Source of the DNA: Deltaproteobacteria bacterium
Lineage (GTDB): Bacteria > Desulfobacterota > JAENJC01
Direction of reading: 5' to 3'
Assembly (NCBI GenBank): GCA_016844545.1
Contig: JAENJC010000077.1
Coordinates: 1-6,123 of the forward strand
DNA length: 6,123 bases
The notes under the pieces were generated by a model. That model was not told the origin of the DNA. It saw nothing but the letters and a program-made list of their open reading frames with translations, and searched no databases. Below, piece by piece: positions 5,000 through 6,123 of this stretch (the first letter of the stretch is position 1; each line of letters opens with the position of its first letter). A program made the translations under genes and the position numbers.

Positions 5000-6123
5000 T
5001 CACTCAACGATATTCACCTTTATCGAAAGCTCGTCCAACTGTCTCTTCCCTACCTTTGAAGGGGCATCTGTCATTGGGCATGTCCCTTTCTGGGTCTTGG
5101 GGAACGCGATGACGTCCCTGATGGAGTCAGAGCCTGTCAGTATCGCAATAAGCCTGTCGAGTCCGAATGCTATTCCCCCATGCGGCGGGGCGCCGAACTC
5201 AAGGGCCTCCAGCAGGAACCCGAACTTCTCCCTCCCCTCCTCTTCACTTATCCCAAGCATGGTAAAGATCAGAGACTGTACGTCCTGGCGGTGGATCCTG
5301 ATACTTCCCCCGCCTATTTCAGTGCCGTTCAACACAAGATCATAGGCCTTTGCCCTGGCCTTTTCAGGATGCTCCATAATATGCGGCATGTCCTCGTCCA
5401 TAGGAGCGGTAAACGGGTGATGAACAGCTACATACCTCTTTTCCGCCTCGTCAAATTCAAGAAGAGGGAAATCTGTCACCCATACGAAGTTAAATATGCC
5501 CTTGTCTATCAGTCCAAGCTTATGACCCAGATGCACCCTCAGCCTGCCGAGGAGGGTATTTGCAACCTTATAGCTATCAGCAGCGAACAGGAGGAGATCA
5601 CCAATTTCGGCGCCGGAGCTCTCGTTTACCCCCTTTATCTCATCCTCTGTAAGGAACTTTGCAATAGGCGACTGCCAGCCTTCTGCCGTCACCTTGACCC
5701 ATGCAAGACCCTTTGCGCCGTGGGACCTGGCAAATTCCGTAAGGAGATCTATCTCTGCCCTGGACATTGAAGCTCCGCCCTTGACATTAAGAACCTTCAC
5801 AACCCCGCCCTTTGAAAGGGGGTCTGCAAAGACCTTAAATGAGGAGTTCTTCACCACATCCGATACGTCCTTTAACTCCATCCCGAACCTTGTATCCGGG
5901 GCATCAAGACCAAACCTGTCAACCGCCTCTTTATATGTGAGCCGTGAGAAGGGGGTGTTTGGTCTGAGTCCCCTTGCCTCGTGGAAGACCTCTCCGATCA
6001 TCTCTTCCATCAGACCCATGATATCCTCCATCTCTATGAAGGACATCTCAATATCTATCTGGGTAAATTCAGGCTGCCTGTCTGCCCGGAGATCCTCATC
6101 CCTGAAACACCTTACGACCTGAT
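5000..6123 (-). CDS. aspS: Aspartate--tRNA ligase (C-terminal part, 5' end outside window)
   Basis: This is a cytoplasmic class II aminoacyl-tRNA synthetase that attaches aspartate to tRNA-Asp. 373 complete codons are visible, about the last 60% of the ~590-residue bacterial enzyme; the anticodon-binding domain and motif 1 lie beyond the right edge. The frame is open to the edge, so the ATG at 6046 is internal: upstream of it reads QVVRCFRDEDLRADRQPEFT, which is class II motif 2. The bacterial insertion (GAD) domain covers about residues 90-200 of the fragment. It is followed by FVWVTDFPLLEF, HHPFTAP and GGGSIRIHRQDVQ, then motif 3 GAPPHGGIAFGLDRL (5150-5194), where the arginine of GLDRL binds ATP. 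The tail TDAPSKVGKRQLDELSI is the normal ending. It is convergent with phoR and functionally unrelated. Whether it also charges tRNA-Asn cannot be judged from the visible part. Confidence 0.97.
   Translation of the reverse strand, partial: QVVRCFRDEDLRADRQPEFTQIDIEMSFIEMEDIMGLMEEMIGEVFHEARGLRPNTPFSRLTYKEAVDRFGLDAPDTRFGMELKDVSDVVKNSSFKVFADPLSKGGVVKVLNVKGGASMSRAEIDLLTEFARSHGAKGLAWVKVTAEGWQSPIAKFLTEDEIKGVNESSGAEIGDLLLFAADSYKVANTLLGRLRVHLGHKLGLIDKGIFNFVWVTDFPLLEFDEAEKRYVAVHHPFTAPMDEDMPHIMEHPEKARAKAYDLVLNGTEIGGGSIRIHRQDVQSLIFTMLGISEEEGREKFGFLLEALEFGAPPHGGIAFGLDRLIAILTGSDSIRDVIAFPKTQKGTCPMTDAPSKVGKRQLDELSIKVNIVE

Noticed and set aside
5180..5770. 196-residue plus-strand open frame opposite aspS
   Set aside because: It is a shadow of a strongly recognisable aspS on the minus strand and has no family features of its own. 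The same applies to the shorter antisense frames over pstB, phoU and phoR.
5800..5825. C/G-rich near-palindrome in aspS (encoding DPLSKGG) as a third copy of the phoR element
   Set aside because: It lacks the AACTCCCCCC and GGGGGCGTT blocks. The protein loop here is not longer than I expect for AspRS, so native sequence is the simpler reading.

Overview
The window holds a phosphate-uptake and phosphate-signalling gene cluster followed by a convergent housekeeping gene. On the plus strand the order is pstC (5' end cut by the window edge), pstA, pstB, phoU, phoB, phoR; on the minus strand, running in from the right edge, is aspS (5' end outside the window). All seven are recognisable from family motifs, and none looks broken. 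The phosphate-binding protein gene pstS is not in the window. Base composition looks roughly balanced. Arginine is often AGG or AGA and isoleucine often ATA, and the gaps carry short tandem and palindromic repeats. This fits an uncultured-type bacterium such as a Nitrospirota or former deltaproteobacterial lineage; that placement is a low-confidence impression, not a result.

Layout: the transporter genes are packed tightly (pstC/pstA overlap by 1 base, pstA/pstB by 7), as are phoB/phoR (4-base ATGA overlap). The two looser junctions, pstB-phoU (83 bases) and phoU-phoB (81 bases), are almost filled by short-unit arrays whose two halves run in opposite orientation: nine 7-base units in the first, eight units of about 8 bases in the second. 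The 70-base gap between phoR and the convergent aspS holds a C/G-rich palindromic element. No gap exceeds 300 bases, and I see no RNA gene, CRISPR, insertion sequence or Pho box.

How the genes work together: PstC and PstA form the membrane channel and PstB powers it. PhoU is the peripheral adaptor thought to pass transporter status to the kinase. PhoR phosphorylates PhoB, which controls phosphate-starvation genes, often including its own operon. The main oddities are these: (1) a palindromic element like the one after phoR also lies inside phoR, in frame, adding about 15 residues to the ATPase domain; (2) the 8-base-unit array lies exactly between a good ribosome-binding site and the phoB start codon; (3) PhoR has no membrane-spanning or HAMP part and looks cytoplasmic.
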